Notes: generated by a model from the sequence alone, not told the origin. A stretch of 64,000 bases of DNA from Gillisia lutea (GCF_021568705.1 NZ_JAKGTH010000007.1:372001-436000), one strand, 5' to 3'; shown: positions 45,878 to 55,741, numbered from the stretch's first letter. Translations and numbers: made by a program.

Positions 45878-45916
45878 AAAAAAAACTCCGAAGATTATTT
45901 CTTCGGAGTTTTTTGT
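45878..45916. terminator. Bidirectional terminator
   Basis: AAAAAAAACTCCGAAGA, loop, TCTTCGGAGTTTTTT, between ettA and the convergent lipoprotein gene. Confidence 0.93.
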
Positions 45917-45958
45917 TTTTTGAAATGAATGAAAATAAAATTTTAAAGGAAGAAAACC

Positions 45959-46348
45959 TTATTCTTTTTGATAAGTTAAGACAAGTTCATCATCTGCAAC
46001 CATAGGGTCGTCCAGAAGTGTTAAGGTTAGCTTATTTCCTTCAAAGCTATAAATGTAGGAGGCGGCACCTTCAACCTTCAAAATAGTATCGTCAAGCTCA
46101 TAATTATAGGTTCCCGAGCTTCCAATATAAAAATAATCTTCTGTAGGATTAATGAGTGTAAAGGAGTTATTTGTCGAACTGAATTGGAGTTTAAAATCCT
46201 TAAAATCTATCTCAGGATTAAATCCACAAAAACAACTGATATCAGTGAGATAGAAATTTCCGCTTAATTCCGGATCTGTTGAAATATCATCATCGGTACA
46301 GGATAATACTGTTCCTATTAGGGCTAAAATTAGAAGGAGTTTTTTCAT
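45959..46348 (-). CDS. Small lipoprotein, lipocalin-like plan
   Basis: A 129-residue lipoprotein with lipobox TVLSC at residues 13-17, followed by TDDDIS, an acidic run like the surface-export signals known in Flavobacteria. The mature part is short beta strands (GNFYLTDISCFCGF, FKLQFSSTNNSFTL, GTYNYELDDTIL, NKLTLTLLDD), the plan of lipocalin-like proteins. Two closely spaced cysteines (CFC) are a distinguishing feature. Function unknown. Confidence 0.78.
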   Translation of the reverse strand: MKKLLLILALIGTVLSCTDDDISTDPELSGNFYLTDISCFCGFNPEIDFKDFKLQFSSTNNSFTLINPTEDYFYIGSSGTYNYELDDTILKVEGAASYIYSFEGNKLTLTLLDDPMVADDELVLTYQKE

Positions 46349-46414
46349 AATACTTCAAATTAATATTAAAATCAAAGAAAGCATATGCTGAATATTTTAC
46401 CTTAAAAAGGTATT

Positions 46415-47656
46415 TTATTTATACCAGCGTTTTTTGTTGGCTTTAGAACCGCTTCCTTTTCTTCCTTTTTTATGCTTACTTCCTTTTTTCTTATGAACTA
46501 CAGGTTCTGCATTTTTCTCTAATGGATAAGGGTTGTTCTCTTCTACGGGGATCTTTTCTCCAATTAACGTTTCAATGAATCTTATGTAGTTCTTTTCATC
46601 GGCGCTGCAAAAAGAGATGGAGTTTCCTACGCTTCCAGCTCTACCGGTTCGTCCAATTCTATGCACATAGACCTCTGGCATATTTGGGATATCAAAGTTG
46701 ATCACAAAATCTAAAGCATCTATATCTAAACCGCGGGCAGCTAGATCTGTGGCTACCAGTATATTTACTTCTTTATTCTTAAAATGCGACAAAGCAGTGG
46801 TTCTATCGGTCTGGCTCTTATCTCCGTGAAGTTCTTCGGCTTTAAATCCATTTTTCAGCAAAGACTGAAGTGCTTTCTCCACCCCGAATTTGGTACGTCT
46901 AAAGATTAATACTGATTTATCTTTTACCACATTTCGCATAACATAGAGCAGTAATTCTGTCTTATCCGGTTTTGGTACCATGTACAACTTCTGAGCGATA
47001 GAAGGTGCTGCAGAAGAGTTGGTGGTAAGTTCTATTTTTTCAGGATTTTGTAATAAGGTTTTAGCAAGATCCTGCACTTTTGGAGGAATAGTTGCAGAGA
47101 ACATGAGGCGTTGTTCCAAATTTGGAGACAGTCTTATAATCTTTTGAACTTCATCTATAAATCCCATATCTAACATAAGATCAGCTTCATCTAATACCAG
47201 AACCGAAATTAATTCTAAATTGATATAGCCTTGCTTGCGAAGATCTAACAATCTTCCAGGGGTAGCCACCAAAATGTTCAATCCGCTTTTTAATAAGTTT
47301 ATTTGGGGTTGCATAGAAGCACCACCAAATACAACTCCAGATTTTACATTCGTAAATTTTGCGTAGGCTTGAATATTTTGATCTATCTGAACAGCCAACT
47401 CTCTGGTAGGGCTTACAATCAATACGCTAGGATCTTTAAAATCTGTAGAATCTCCTATTTTTTTATTTAAAAGATTTAAAAGAGGGATGGCAAAAGCTCC
47501 TGTTTTTCCGGTTCCCGTTTGTGCGCAGGCTATTACGTCATTTCTACGAAGTACTTCAGGAATTACTTTTTCCTGAATAGGAGTAGGATTGGTATGTCCA
47601 ATTGCTGCAATTCCTTCCTGAATTGGTTGTGATAAGGGTAGATCTTCAAATAACAT
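46415..47656 (-). CDS. DEAD-box RNA helicase (RhlE-like)
   Basis: A 413-residue DEAD-box helicase of the bacterial RhlE/CsdA class. Motifs are the Q motif NPTPIQEKVIP, Walker A AQTGTGKTGAF, PTRELAVQ, DEAD (VLVLDEADLMLDMGF), SAT (MFSATIP), ATDLAARGLDID and HRIGRTGRAG. A highly basic tail of about 35 residues (KKKGSKHKKGRKG ... NKKRWYK) should bind RNA nonspecifically. A TATCTTTG promoter box precedes it. Confidence 0.95.
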   Translation of the reverse strand: MLFEDLPLSQPIQEGIAAIGHTNPTPIQEKVIPEVLRRNDVIACAQTGTGKTGAFAIPLLNLLNKKIGDSTDFKDPSVLIVSPTRELAVQIDQNIQAYAKFTNVKSGVVFGGASMQPQINLLKSGLNILVATPGRLLDLRKQGYINLELISVLVLDEADLMLDMGFIDEVQKIIRLSPNLEQRLMFSATIPPKVQDLAKTLLQNPEKIELTTNSSAAPSIAQKLYMVPKPDKTELLLYVMRNVVKDKSVLIFRRTKFGVEKALQSLLKNGFKAEELHGDKSQTDRTTALSHFKNKEVNILVATDLAARGLDIDALDFVINFDIPNMPEVYVHRIGRTGRAGSVGNSISFCSADEKNYIRFIETLIGEKIPVEENNPYPLEKNAEPVVHKKKGSKHKKGRKGSGSKANKKRWYK

Positions 47657-47673
47657 AAACAGAGATTAAGCCG

Positions 47674-47681
47674 CAAAGATA
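47674..47681 (-). promoter_or_regulatory. -7 promoter box of the DEAD-box helicase gene
   Basis: TATCTTTG on the reverse strand, an exact TAnnTTTG match, predicts a leader of about 13 bases before the ATG at 47656. Confidence 0.6.
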
Positions 47682-47725
47682 CCCATATTTTAAGTGAAAA
47701 TAGAATTCACTTTCGTTTATGCCTA

Positions 47726-48262
47726 TTAATTGATATAGAGAACCTGACTAGTGGTATTTCCATCGGCATTTACAGTGATAATAAATAGAGCGCCGTTTTC
47801 TGAATCATCGAAATCCAGATATTTTTTGCTACCCAAAATGGCATTTACAAAGGCGGGAGTGGTGTCGCTGTGCCCAACTACCAGTACGTTTTTTCCTTTA
47901 GTTGCTTTCTTGAAATCTGAGTTGTATAACTTTTTCGGATCATATAGTTTTATCTCTAACAGCTTTAACTTCGCAGTAGGTGCAGCAGTAGCCTTTGTTC
48001 TTTTATAATTGGTACTATAAATAAGATCTAAAGGAATATCTTTAAGGACGTTGGCCCAATTTTCAGCTCTTTTTAACCCTTCTGCATTTAAAACGGGATC
48101 TTTTTCTTTCGCATCACTTCTATCTTTTTCGGCATGACGAATAAGATAATATGTAGTGATTCCTGAAGTTTCATCCTGATTTAAAGTTGCCTGCTGATTC
48201 TCGTTGGAATTCTGGCCACAAATAGTGAGGAGAGGGAATAGTAGGAGCAATAGATATTTCAT
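47726..48262 (-). CDS. Exported histidine-phosphatase family protein
   Basis: A 178-residue member of the histidine phosphatase (phosphoglycerate mutase/SixA) superfamily. The N-terminus is a signal (MKYLLLLLFPLLTICGQ), with a cysteine that could be lipidated although I at -1 is not ideal. The catalytic RHG-type motif reads YLIRHAEKDRSD; a second histidine is in VLVVGHSDTTP. Its substrate is unknown. The downstream partner in the same direction is the DEAD-box gene, 69 bases away. Confidence 0.85.
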   Translation of the reverse strand: MKYLLLLLFPLLTICGQNSNENQQATLNQDETSGITTYYLIRHAEKDRSDAKEKDPVLNAEGLKRAENWANVLKDIPLDLIYSTNYKRTKATAAPTAKLKLLEIKLYDPKKLYNSDFKKATKGKNVLVVGHSDTTPAFVNAILGSKKYLDFDDSENGALFIITVNADGNTTSQVLYIN

Positions 48263-48294
48263 CTTGGCAAAGTTTTATTAGTATAAAAATGATT

Positions 48295-49395
48295 TTATTT
48301 TTTGAATTCAACTTCTAAAAGAATAAGTTGAGAGATCTGTTTACCCATGCTGTTAAAGTTATTATCTGAAATTAAAAGTAAACTTTTATTTCCGTTAGGC
48401 AGATCAGGGCCAAAGGTCATCCCTTCAATATTATCAATTATCTGTTCTTTTAGCTGCTTCTTTATCGACTTAAAGTCAAATATCAGTTGTTTTTCTGCCA
48501 GTCTGATATCCTCTTTCCTTAGGTTGTTGTAAGTCAGGGTATTAGTAGCTTTATTTGCATTTACATCAAATAATCTCACTGTGTTCCCATTACTTCCATG
48601 TCCTGCCGAAAAAGCTCTTTCTAATACAATAAACTGTTTTGGGGCATATTCCAGTAACTCAGTAAGTCCGTTAACCGCAAAATATTTCCAGGGAATTTTT
48701 TTGATGCCGCCTAATTTCATTGCAAATTGAAATTCAGCCTCTTTGGTAGCATCTTTAAATTCTGTGATCCTTATATAGGAGCGGGTAGGAAAGAGTTTTG
48801 GTTTAGGTCCATCTTCTACCAATGGTAATTCCATTCCTGACCAAAATCCTGAATTGTTATAGCTAATGCTTAATCCCTCAAAAACTCCGTTATTTCTGGG
48901 TTTTTGTGTGCCTGCTGCTTTGAAATAATCTGGAAGAGAGTAGTGGGAGAGATATTTTCCTTCTTTCGTGATCTCATAAATCCCGGGATCTTTTCCGTTC
49001 GAAATAGAACCCTCACTAGTAATTAAGAAGTTATTTCTGGAAGTATGGAACCTAATAGCTTCCATATCCATCGTGTTGTTTTTGAGGGTTTCATTAGTTC
49101 TATCAAGCTTTACAACATTGGATATAATAACGGTGTCGAGCTTGTTTTTATTTATAAATATGGATGCAGTATAGAATCTGGGGTTAGAAGGATGATCACA
49201 TATTATATAATAGGTGTCGTTGTAAAAATCTATTCCTGATAATCCGCCAACTCTGGTATTTTTAATTTCAAGATCTTCAGGAATTATATAATCATCCAGA
49301 AAAGTGATTTTAACTTTGGAGTTGCTAATGTTTTTAGAAGCGCTGCAAGAGATTAACAAACAACTAAGGCAGAGGAGCGATACTATTTTTTTCAT
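48295..49395 (-). CDS. Esterase-like activity of phytase family lipoprotein
   Basis: A 366-residue lipoprotein from the ATG at 49395 (MKKIVSLLCLSCLLISC; lipobox LLISC), earlier in-frame start rejected because it precedes the signal. The mature part belongs, in my reading, to the phytase-like beta-propeller domain (PF13449): GGLSGIDFY, DMEAIRFH, NNGVFEGLSI, NGLTELLEY and DNIEGMTFG. Such proteins are thought to be extracytoplasmic phosphoesterases. It starts downstream of a divergent CsbD gene. Confidence 0.85.
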   Translation of the reverse strand: MKKIVSLLCLSCLLISCSASKNISNSKVKITFLDDYIIPEDLEIKNTRVGGLSGIDFYNDTYYIICDHPSNPRFYTASIFINKNKLDTVIISNVVKLDRTNETLKNNTMDMEAIRFHTSRNNFLITSEGSISNGKDPGIYEITKEGKYLSHYSLPDYFKAAGTQKPRNNGVFEGLSISYNNSGFWSGMELPLVEDGPKPKLFPTRSYIRITEFKDATKEAEFQFAMKLGGIKKIPWKYFAVNGLTELLEYAPKQFIVLERAFSAGHGSNGNTVRLFDVNANKATNTLTYNNLRKEDIRLAEKQLIFDFKSIKKQLKEQIIDNIEGMTFGPDLPNGNKSLLLISDNNFNSMGKQISQLILLEVEFKK

Positions 49396-49513
49396 TGAAA
49401 GGATAAAAGGTAAAAATAACAAATCCTTAAGAGAAAAATAGGAGTTCTTTGAGAGATTTTGAAAGGGTAAGCTGGTACTTTTAAATTATTATAAACCAAT
49501 AAAAATCAAAATT

Positions 49514-49699
49514 ATGAATAATGATCAATTAGAAGGAAAATGGAAGCAGATCAAAGGTGATTTTAAGCAGAAATATGGAAAATTAACCGATGATGATGTA
49601 ACTTATTCTGAAGGAAAATTTGATGAAATGGTTGGAAGACTTCAGGAAAAGACCGGAAAGACTAAAGAAGAAATAAAAGATGAAATTGACCGATGGTAG
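49514..49699 (+). CDS. CsbD-family stress protein
   Basis: A 61-residue hydrophilic, helical protein of the CsbD family, a general-stress group of uncertain biochemical function. Characteristic segments are LEGKWKQIKGDFKQKYGKL and EGKFDEMVGRLQEKTGK. It is divergent from the phytase-like gene and is followed at once by a bidirectional terminator shared with clpB, so it is a monocistron. The location beside clpB may reflect shared stress control, which the sequence does not prove. Confidence 0.9.
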   Translation: MNNDQLEGKWKQIKGDFKQKYGKLTDDDVTYSEGKFDEMVGRLQEKTGKTKEEIKDEIDRW

Positions 49700-49716
49700 T
49701 TGAAATCATCTAATAT

Positions 49717-49750
49717 AAAAAAGGCTCCATAATTTATGGAGCCTTTTTTA
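49717..49750. terminator. Bidirectional terminator
   Basis: AAAAAAGGCTCCATAA, loop, TTATGGAGCCTTTTTT, between csbD and clpB. Confidence 0.92.
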
Positions 49751-49765
49751 TTTAAGTTTATGACA

Positions 49766-52369
49766 TTAACTTTCTACCACCTGTTCCTGATTCCTGAACA
49801 CTAAGGTGTCATCAAATTCATCAAGTAATATGATGCTTTCGGTATTAATGGCACCAGAGAGGATCTCTTTAGAAAGCTTGTTTAATACTTCTCTTTGAAC
49901 CACTCTTTTTACCGGACGTGCTCCAAATTGGGGATCGAATCCTCTCAATGCTAAATAACTTATGGCTTCTTGCGTAGCATCCATTACAATGCCTTGTTGA
50001 GAAAGCATTTTTTTAACCCCTTTAAGTTGCAGCTCCACGATCTTACGAATGTCTTTTTCCGAAAGGGGAGTGAACATCACAATATCATCTATTCGATTGA
50101 TGAACTCCGGTCTTACCGTTTGTTTCAATAATCCAAGTACTTCAGTTTTTGCACCTTCCATGGCGGTATGAACATCTTTAATAGTTTCAAACTTTTCCTG
50201 GATAATCTGAGCTCCCATATTGGAGGTCATAATAATAATAGTGTTCTTGAAATCCGCTAATCGACCTTTGTTATCGGTTAATCGACCTTCATCCAACACT
50301 TGGAGGAGGATGTTGAACGTATCGGGATGTGCTTTTTCGATCTCATCAAGTAGTACTACAGAATAGGGTTTTCGTCTCACGGCTTCTGTAAGCTGACCGC
50401 CTTCATCATAACCCACATATCCCGGAGGTGCACCAACCAAGCGGCTTACAGCATGTCTTTCCTGATATTCACTCATATCGATTCTGGTCATTGAAGATTC
50501 ATCATCAAAAAGGTATTCAGCAAGAGCTTTTGCAAGCTCTGTTTTACCTACTCCTGTGGTTCCTAAAAAAAGGAAGGTTCCAATAGGTTTCTTTTGATCC
50601 TGAAGGCCGGCGCGGCTTCTTCTTACAGCGTCGCTTACCGCTTCTATAGCTTCTTCCTGACCTACCACTCGTTTGTGAAGTTCATCTTCCAGTTTCAATA
50701 ACTTTTCACGATCGCTTTGCAGCATTTTAGTAACCGGTACTCCGGTCCATTTAGCTACAACTTCTGCAATATCCTCATAAGTCACTTCCTCTTTAATAAG
50801 GGAAGAGCTATCCTGATTCTCATCTAATTGTTTCTGTAAAACTTCTAAGCGTTCTTGCGCCTCCTTTATTTTTCCATAACGAATCTCGGCAACTTTTCCA
50901 TAATCGCCTTCTCTTTCGGCTCTTTCGGCTTCCAGTTTAAAATACTCAATATCCGATTTTGCGGTTTGTATATTATCTACCACTTCTTTTTCGTTCTTCC
51001 AGCGAGCGTTCAGTTCATTACGTTCCTCTTTAAGATTGGCGAGATCAGCACTTAGTGATTTCAATTTAGTTTCGTCATTCTCTCTTTTTATGGCTTCGAT
51101 CTCAATTTCCAGCTGAGTAACCTTTCTGTCTAAAACATCTAATTCTTCAGGTTTAGAATTGATCTCCATTCTTAGTTTTGATGCCGCTTCATCCATAAGG
51201 TCAATAGCCTTATCTGGCAAGAATCGGTTGGTGATATAACGTTGAGATAATTCCACAGCTCCTATAATAGCCTCATCTTTGATTCTTACTTTATGATGGG
51301 TTTCATACTTTTCTTTAATTCCTCTTAAAATGGAAATAGCGCTTTCTGTATCAGGTTCATCTACAATTACTTTTTGAAAGCGTCTTTCCAGAGCCTTATC
51401 TTTTTCAAAATATTTTTGGTATTCATCTAGAGTAGTAGCTCCAATGGCTCTCAATTCTCCTCGAGCCAGAGCTGGCTTCAAGATATTTGCGGCATCCATA
51501 GCTCCTTGTCCGCCCCCGGCTCCTACCAGCGTATGGATCTCGTCTATAAAAAGTACGATGTCTCCTTCACTTTCTGTAACTTCTTTAATTACAGCTTTTA
51601 GTCGCTCTTCGAATTCTCCTTTATATTTAGCACCTGCAATAAGTGCTCCCATGTCTAAAGAAAATATCTGCTTGTTCTTTAGGTTCTCAGGGATATCTCC
51701 ATCTATAATTCTATGGGCTAGACCTTCAGCAATAGCGGTTTTTCCTACTCCTGGTTCTCCCACAAGCATAGGGTTATTTTTGGTTCGTCTAGAGAGAATT
51801 TGGAGCACTCTTCTAATTTCCTCATCTCTCCCAATAACCGGATCGAGTTTCCCCTCTTCAGCTAATTTGTTAAGATTTTTAGCGTATTTATTCAAGGAGT
51901 TATAGGTTTCCTCTGCGCTTTGAGAAGTTACTCTGTCTCCTTTTCTAAGTTCAGTTATAGCTTGTTTTAAACCTTTTTCTGTCGCCCCTTGATCTTTTAA
52001 GATTTGCGCTACTTTACTAGAAGACTTAAAAATAGCGAGAATGAGATGTTCAATGGCAACATACTCATCATTCATTTTTTTTGCTTCGGAAGCTGCTTCG
52101 TTTACTGTTTTAGAAGCTTCACGAGAAAGCATGATCTCGCCTCCGCTAACTTTAGGGAAGCTTTCCAAAGTTTTATCTAAAATCTGGGTGAAGAGCGCTG
52201 TGTTTATATTCAGCTTCTTTAATAAAAAAGGTGTTACATTTTCGTCGACCATAGTTATAGCCTTGAAAATATGTTCGTTCTCTATTTGTTGATGACCCAA
52301 TTCCTGAGCGAGCTGTTGCGCTTGCTGTATAGCCTCCTGTGATTTTATGGTAAAATTATTAAAGTTCAT
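49766..52369 (-). CDS. clpB: ATP-dependent chaperone ClpB
   Basis: Disaggregase of 867 residues. The N-terminal domain (ELGHQQIENEHIF) is followed by AAA1 with Walker A GEPGVGKTAIAEG and Walker B VLFIDEIH, then the long coiled-coil M domain at about 400-530. AAA2 follows with GTTGVGKTELAKA and VVLLDEIEKAH, and the C-terminal D2 small domain. No LGF/IGF ClpP-binding loop stands out. The upstream region has no perfect TAnnTTTG box, and no CIRCE-like repeat is visible. Confidence 0.98.
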   Translation of the reverse strand: MNFNNFTIKSQEAIQQAQQLAQELGHQQIENEHIFKAITMVDENVTPFLLKKLNINTALFTQILDKTLESFPKVSGGEIMLSREASKTVNEAASEAKKMNDEYVAIEHLILAIFKSSSKVAQILKDQGATEKGLKQAITELRKGDRVTSQSAEETYNSLNKYAKNLNKLAEEGKLDPVIGRDEEIRRVLQILSRRTKNNPMLVGEPGVGKTAIAEGLAHRIIDGDIPENLKNKQIFSLDMGALIAGAKYKGEFEERLKAVIKEVTESEGDIVLFIDEIHTLVGAGGGQGAMDAANILKPALARGELRAIGATTLDEYQKYFEKDKALERRFQKVIVDEPDTESAISILRGIKEKYETHHKVRIKDEAIIGAVELSQRYITNRFLPDKAIDLMDEAASKLRMEINSKPEELDVLDRKVTQLEIEIEAIKRENDETKLKSLSADLANLKEERNELNARWKNEKEVVDNIQTAKSDIEYFKLEAERAEREGDYGKVAEIRYGKIKEAQERLEVLQKQLDENQDSSSLIKEEVTYEDIAEVVAKWTGVPVTKMLQSDREKLLKLEDELHKRVVGQEEAIEAVSDAVRRSRAGLQDQKKPIGTFLFLGTTGVGKTELAKALAEYLFDDESSMTRIDMSEYQERHAVSRLVGAPPGYVGYDEGGQLTEAVRRKPYSVVLLDEIEKAHPDTFNILLQVLDEGRLTDNKGRLADFKNTIIIMTSNMGAQIIQEKFETIKDVHTAMEGAKTEVLGLLKQTVRPEFINRIDDIVMFTPLSEKDIRKIVELQLKGVKKMLSQQGIVMDATQEAISYLALRGFDPQFGARPVKRVVQREVLNKLSKEILSGAINTESIILLDEFDDTLVFRNQEQVVES

Positions 52370-52604
52370 ATGATCGAATATTTAGTACAAAACTGTATAG
52401 TCAAATTATATACCTGAGCGAGGGAAGTGTCAAAATGGCATGGCAAACGCAGTAAATGATGACTTTTTGACCTGTGTAAATTTGGAGTGTTATAAAGTTA
52501 ATCATTTATAAAGGAGGTAAGGTATATCTTAGAAAAACTTTAATATTTGAGGGTAGGTAATTATGAAATCGAAAGCTTACTTTTACAGCCTTAATAAAAA
52601 TGAT

Positions 52605-53003
52605 ATGGGACTTTTTGATAAAATATTTAAAAGCGAAAAAGAAGCAGATAGAGAAGAGGTGGTAAGGGTGCCCTGGAATCAATTGACCACTATGGAAGCC
52701 CTGGATGAGATAGAAGAAATATCCTTTAAACATCCTGTAGCAATTTTAAAACATTCTACACGTTGCGGGATTAGCAGAATGGTGTTAAGACAGTTTGAGC
52801 AATCTTACAGTTTAAAGGGAGATGAGGTGAAGCTGTATTTTCTTGATTTGCTTAATTATAGAGAGATTTCAAATAAAATTGCTTCTAAGTTTAATGTGCC
52901 TCATGAGAGTCCTCAATTAATAGTGATCAGAGAAGGAAAAGCGATCTATGATGCTTCACACAATGAAATTTCATCAGAAAAATTAAAGGACTTAGTTGCA
53001 TAA
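52605..53003 (+). CDS. ytxJ: Bacillithiol system redox-active protein YtxJ
   Basis: A 132-residue thioredoxin-fold protein of the monothiol bacilliredoxin-like YtxJ family. The redox cysteine lies in ILKHSTRCGISRM near residue 46 of the chosen start, followed by FDLLNYREIS-like beta strands and the cis-proline ESPQLIV. The second cysteine of a CxxC pair is missing, as usual in the family. Start at 52605 (MGLFDKIFKSEKE) is chosen because the upstream 14 residues are untypical. The presence of YtxJ suggests the cell makes bacillithiol. Confidence 0.88.
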   Translation: MGLFDKIFKSEKEADREEVVRVPWNQLTTMEALDEIEEISFKHPVAILKHSTRCGISRMVLRQFEQSYSLKGDEVKLYFLDLLNYREISNKIASKFNVPHESPQLIVIREGKAIYDASHNEISSEKLKDLVA

Positions 53004-53021
53004 ATAAATTAGTATAAAATT

Positions 53022-53054
53022 AAAAAGCCTCCAAAATTTTTTGGAGGCTTTTTA
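53022..53054. terminator. Bidirectional terminator
   Basis: AAAAAGCCTCCAAAA, loop, TTTTGGAGGCTTTTT, between ytxJ and fahA. Confidence 0.92.
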
Positions 53055-53070
53055 ATTTATGAATGTTATG

Positions 53071-54360
53071 TTATTTTTTCTTTGGTTCGTATACCGGTAG
53101 CAATTTCGTACTCACTTCTCCAAAACCAATTCTTATTTCCTTGTTTTCACAATGCCCTCGCATTATTACAGTGTCGTTATCCTGAATGAATTTTCGTTCT
53201 GATCCATCCTTTAATTTTACAGGTTTCTCACCTCTCCATGAAAGTTCAAGCATAGAGCCATATGAGTCTGGAGTTGGTCCCGAAATTGTCCCTGATCCCA
53301 TCATATCTCCAGAGTTCACAGGGCAACCATTAATAGTATGATGTGCCAGTTGCTGACTCATATTCCAATACATATATTTGAAATTGGAATGAGTAATGGT
53401 GGTCTCCTCTGCGCTTTCAGGCTTAATAGCTACTTCTAAATGGATGTCGAAACTCTTCTTTCCTTTAAATTGTAAATAGGGAAGTAGCTCTTTTTCAGGC
53501 TCTGGCCCCTTAGTTCTGAAAGGTTCTAAAGCATCCAAAGTCACAATCCATGGAGAGATTGATGAAGCAAAATTCTTAGCTAAGAACGGACCCAAGGGAA
53601 CATATTCCCATTTTTGAATATCTCTGGCACTCCAATCATTGAACAAGACAAGTCCGAAGATATAATCTTCAGCCTCTTCAATTGGTATAGGTTCACCTAA
53701 GGCATTCGCATCGGTAGTTATAAAAGCCATTTCCAATTCAAAGTCTACTAATTTTGAAGGGCCGAAGACCGGTTCTGTTGCACCTGCCGGAAGAGTTTGT
53801 CCTTGCGGGCGGTGAACCGGGATTCCACTTGGAATAATTGAAGAGCTCCTTCCATGATATCCAACAGGAATATGCAGCCAGTTAGGTAATAACGCATTAT
53901 CGGGATCCCTAAACATGGTTCCTACATTTGTTGCATGTTCTTTACTTGAATAAAAATCGGTGTAATCTCCTACTTGTACAGGGAGTTGCATTTCTATTTC
54001 ATCAAGCGTAAAAAGCACTATCTTACGATGATCTTCGTTATTCTTTAACTTAGAGTTATTAGCATCGAATACCTCTGCTATTCTATTTCTCACCAGACGC
54101 CACGTCTTTTTTCCGTCGGAGATAAAATCGTTTAAGGTATCCTGTAAAAATATATCGTCTGTTAATGGTATTCCTTCAAAGTATCCCAATTGGTGAAGTG
54201 CGCCAAGATCAATGGCATAATCTCCAATTCTTGTACCTATGGTAATGATATCGTCTCTGGTAAGAAATACCCCGAACGGAATGTTCTGAATTGGGAAATC
54301 TGTATCCTTAGACGTATCCAGCCACGTTTTTCTTTTAGGATCATTTGCTGTAATAGGCAT
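53071..54360 (-). CDS. fahA: Fumarylacetoacetase
   Basis: Last enzyme of tyrosine/homogentisate breakdown, splitting fumarylacetoacetate into fumarate and acetoacetate. From the ATG at 54360 (MPITANDPKRKTW) it has 429 residues; the longer reading adds 19 unsupported residues. The small N-terminal barrel is followed by the metal-binding FAH core, with DFYSSKEHATN, VGYHGRSSSI, VDFELEMAFI, LFNDWSARDIQKWEY, LGPFLAKNFASSISPW and GDMMGSGTISGP. Divergent from glyA. Homogentisate dioxygenase and HPPD genes are not in the window. Confidence 0.96.
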   Translation of the reverse strand: MPITANDPKRKTWLDTSKDTDFPIQNIPFGVFLTRDDIITIGTRIGDYAIDLGALHQLGYFEGIPLTDDIFLQDTLNDFISDGKKTWRLVRNRIAEVFDANNSKLKNNEDHRKIVLFTLDEIEMQLPVQVGDYTDFYSSKEHATNVGTMFRDPDNALLPNWLHIPVGYHGRSSSIIPSGIPVHRPQGQTLPAGATEPVFGPSKLVDFELEMAFITTDANALGEPIPIEEAEDYIFGLVLFNDWSARDIQKWEYVPLGPFLAKNFASSISPWIVTLDALEPFRTKGPEPEKELLPYLQFKGKKSFDIHLEVAIKPESAEETTITHSNFKYMYWNMSQQLAHHTINGCPVNSGDMMGSGTISGPTPDSYGSMLELSWRGEKPVKLKDGSERKFIQDNDTVIMRGHCENKEIRIGFGEVSTKLLPVYEPKKK

Positions 54361-54435
54361 ATAGTTTTTTTTATAATTCTTAAAAGTAATGTTTTCAAAT
54401 ATATTATTTTCCAGCAATTAACCGATTGGAATTAT

Positions 54436-54443
54436 TACTTTTG
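54436..54443 (+). promoter_or_regulatory. -7 promoter box of glyA
   Basis: TACTTTTG, an exact TAnnTTTG match, predicts a start near 54448 and a leader of about 22 bases. No TTG stands at the ideal -33 spacing. Confidence 0.6.
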
Positions 54444-54469
54444 AGGATAATTTAACGTAAAAATTTAAC

Positions 54470-55741
54470 ATGCAAAGAGACACGGAAATTTTTGATTTAA
54501 TAGAAGCCGAAAGAAACCGGCAAACAAACGGTTTAGAACTAATTGCAAGTGAGAATTTTGTAAGTGATCAAGTGATGGAAGCAGCAGGATCGGTACTTAC
54601 AAATAAATATGCTGAGGGATACCCCGGAAAACGTTATTACGGTGGCTGTGAAGTGGTAGATGAGGTTGAAAACCTTGCTATAGAACGCTTGAAAGAGCTA
54701 TTTAATGCAGAGTATGCCAATGTTCAGCCCCATTCAGGTTCACAAGCTAATACGGCAGTATTTCACGCCTGTTTGCAACCGGGAGATAAATTCTTAGGGT
54801 TTGATCTCTCTCATGGTGGGCATTTAACTCATGGGTCTCCAGTAAATTTTTCGGGTAGATTGTATGAGCCTGTTTTTTATGGTGTAGATGAAAAGACCGG
54901 CATGTTAGATTATGATGTTATTGCTGAGATTGCTGAAAAAGAAAAACCAAAAATGATTATAGCAGGTGCTTCTGCTTATTCAAGAGAGATAGATTATAAA
55001 AGATTTAGAGAAATAGCCGATAGTGTGGGTGCGATTTTATTTGCTGATATTGCCCACCCTGCCGGGTTAATAGCAAAAGGATTATTGAGTGATCCTTTAC
55101 CTCATTGTCATGTAGTAACAACAACAACTCATAAAACCCTAAGGGGGCCCAGAGGTGGCGTAATAATGATGGGGAAAGATTTTGATAACCCTTTTGGAAT
55201 TACTTTAAAAAATGGTAGCCTGAGAAAAATGTCCTCTTTATTAGATAGTGGAGTATTTCCGGGGAATCAAGGAGGGCCTTTAGAGCATATAATCGCAGCA
55301 AAAGCGGTAGCCTTTGGAGAAGCACTGACGGATGAGTTCTTGTATTATACGGTACAGGTAAAGAAAAATGCAAAGGCGCTTGCCAGTGCTTTTATAGATA
55401 AAGATTATAATGTTATTTCCGGTGGAACCGATAATCACATGATGCTTATAGATCTCAGAAATAAGAATATTACGGGAAAACAGGCTGAAGAAGCATTAGG
55501 GAAAGCAGAAATTACTGTAAACAAAAATATGGTTCCTTTTGATGATAAGTCCCCATTTGTTACCTCAGGTATAAGAATTGGAACTCCTGCAGTTACAACC
55601 AGAGGATTAAAAGAGGAAGATATGCCTACAATTGTTGATTTTATAGATACGGTTATCTGTAATTTTGAAGATGAAGAAAAGATAGAAGAAGTGAAAACAC
55701 AAGTTATAAAATTAATGAAAGGTAGACCACTTTTCAATTAA
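54470..55741 (+). CDS. glyA: Serine hydroxymethyltransferase
   Basis: Interconverts serine and glycine with tetrahydrofolate, supplying one-carbon units. It has 423 residues, standard for the bacterial enzyme. Landmarks are [53 protein letters not shown], and the PLP lysine in [15 protein letters not shown]. The C-terminus has [14 protein letters not shown]. Divergent from fahA with a clear promoter; a strong terminator follows. Confidence 0.98.
   Translation: MQRDTEIFDLIEAERNRQTNGLELIASENFVSDQVMEAAGSVLTNKYAEGYPGKRYYGGCEVVDEVENLAIERLKELFNAEYANVQPHSGSQANTAVFHACLQPGDKFLGFDLSHGGHLTHGSPVNFSGRLYEPVFYGVDEKTGMLDYDVIAEIAEKEKPKMIIAGASAYSREIDYKRFREIADSVGAILFADIAHPAGLIAKGLLSDPLPHCHVVTTTTHKTLRGPRGGVIMMGKDFDNPFGITLKNGSLRKMSSLLDSGVFPGNQGGPLEHIIAAKAVAFGEALTDEFLYYTVQVKKNAKALASAFIDKDYNVISGGTDNHMMLIDLRNKNITGKQAEEALGKAEITVNKNMVPFDDKSPFVTSGIRIGTPAVTTRGLKEEDMPTIVDFIDTVICNFEDEEKIEEVKTQVIKLMKGRPLFN

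Noticed and set aside
49766-52369. CIRCE or sigma-32-like heat-shock element before clpB
   Set aside because: I looked in 52370-52440 and saw no inverted repeat or -35/-10 pair that I could defend.
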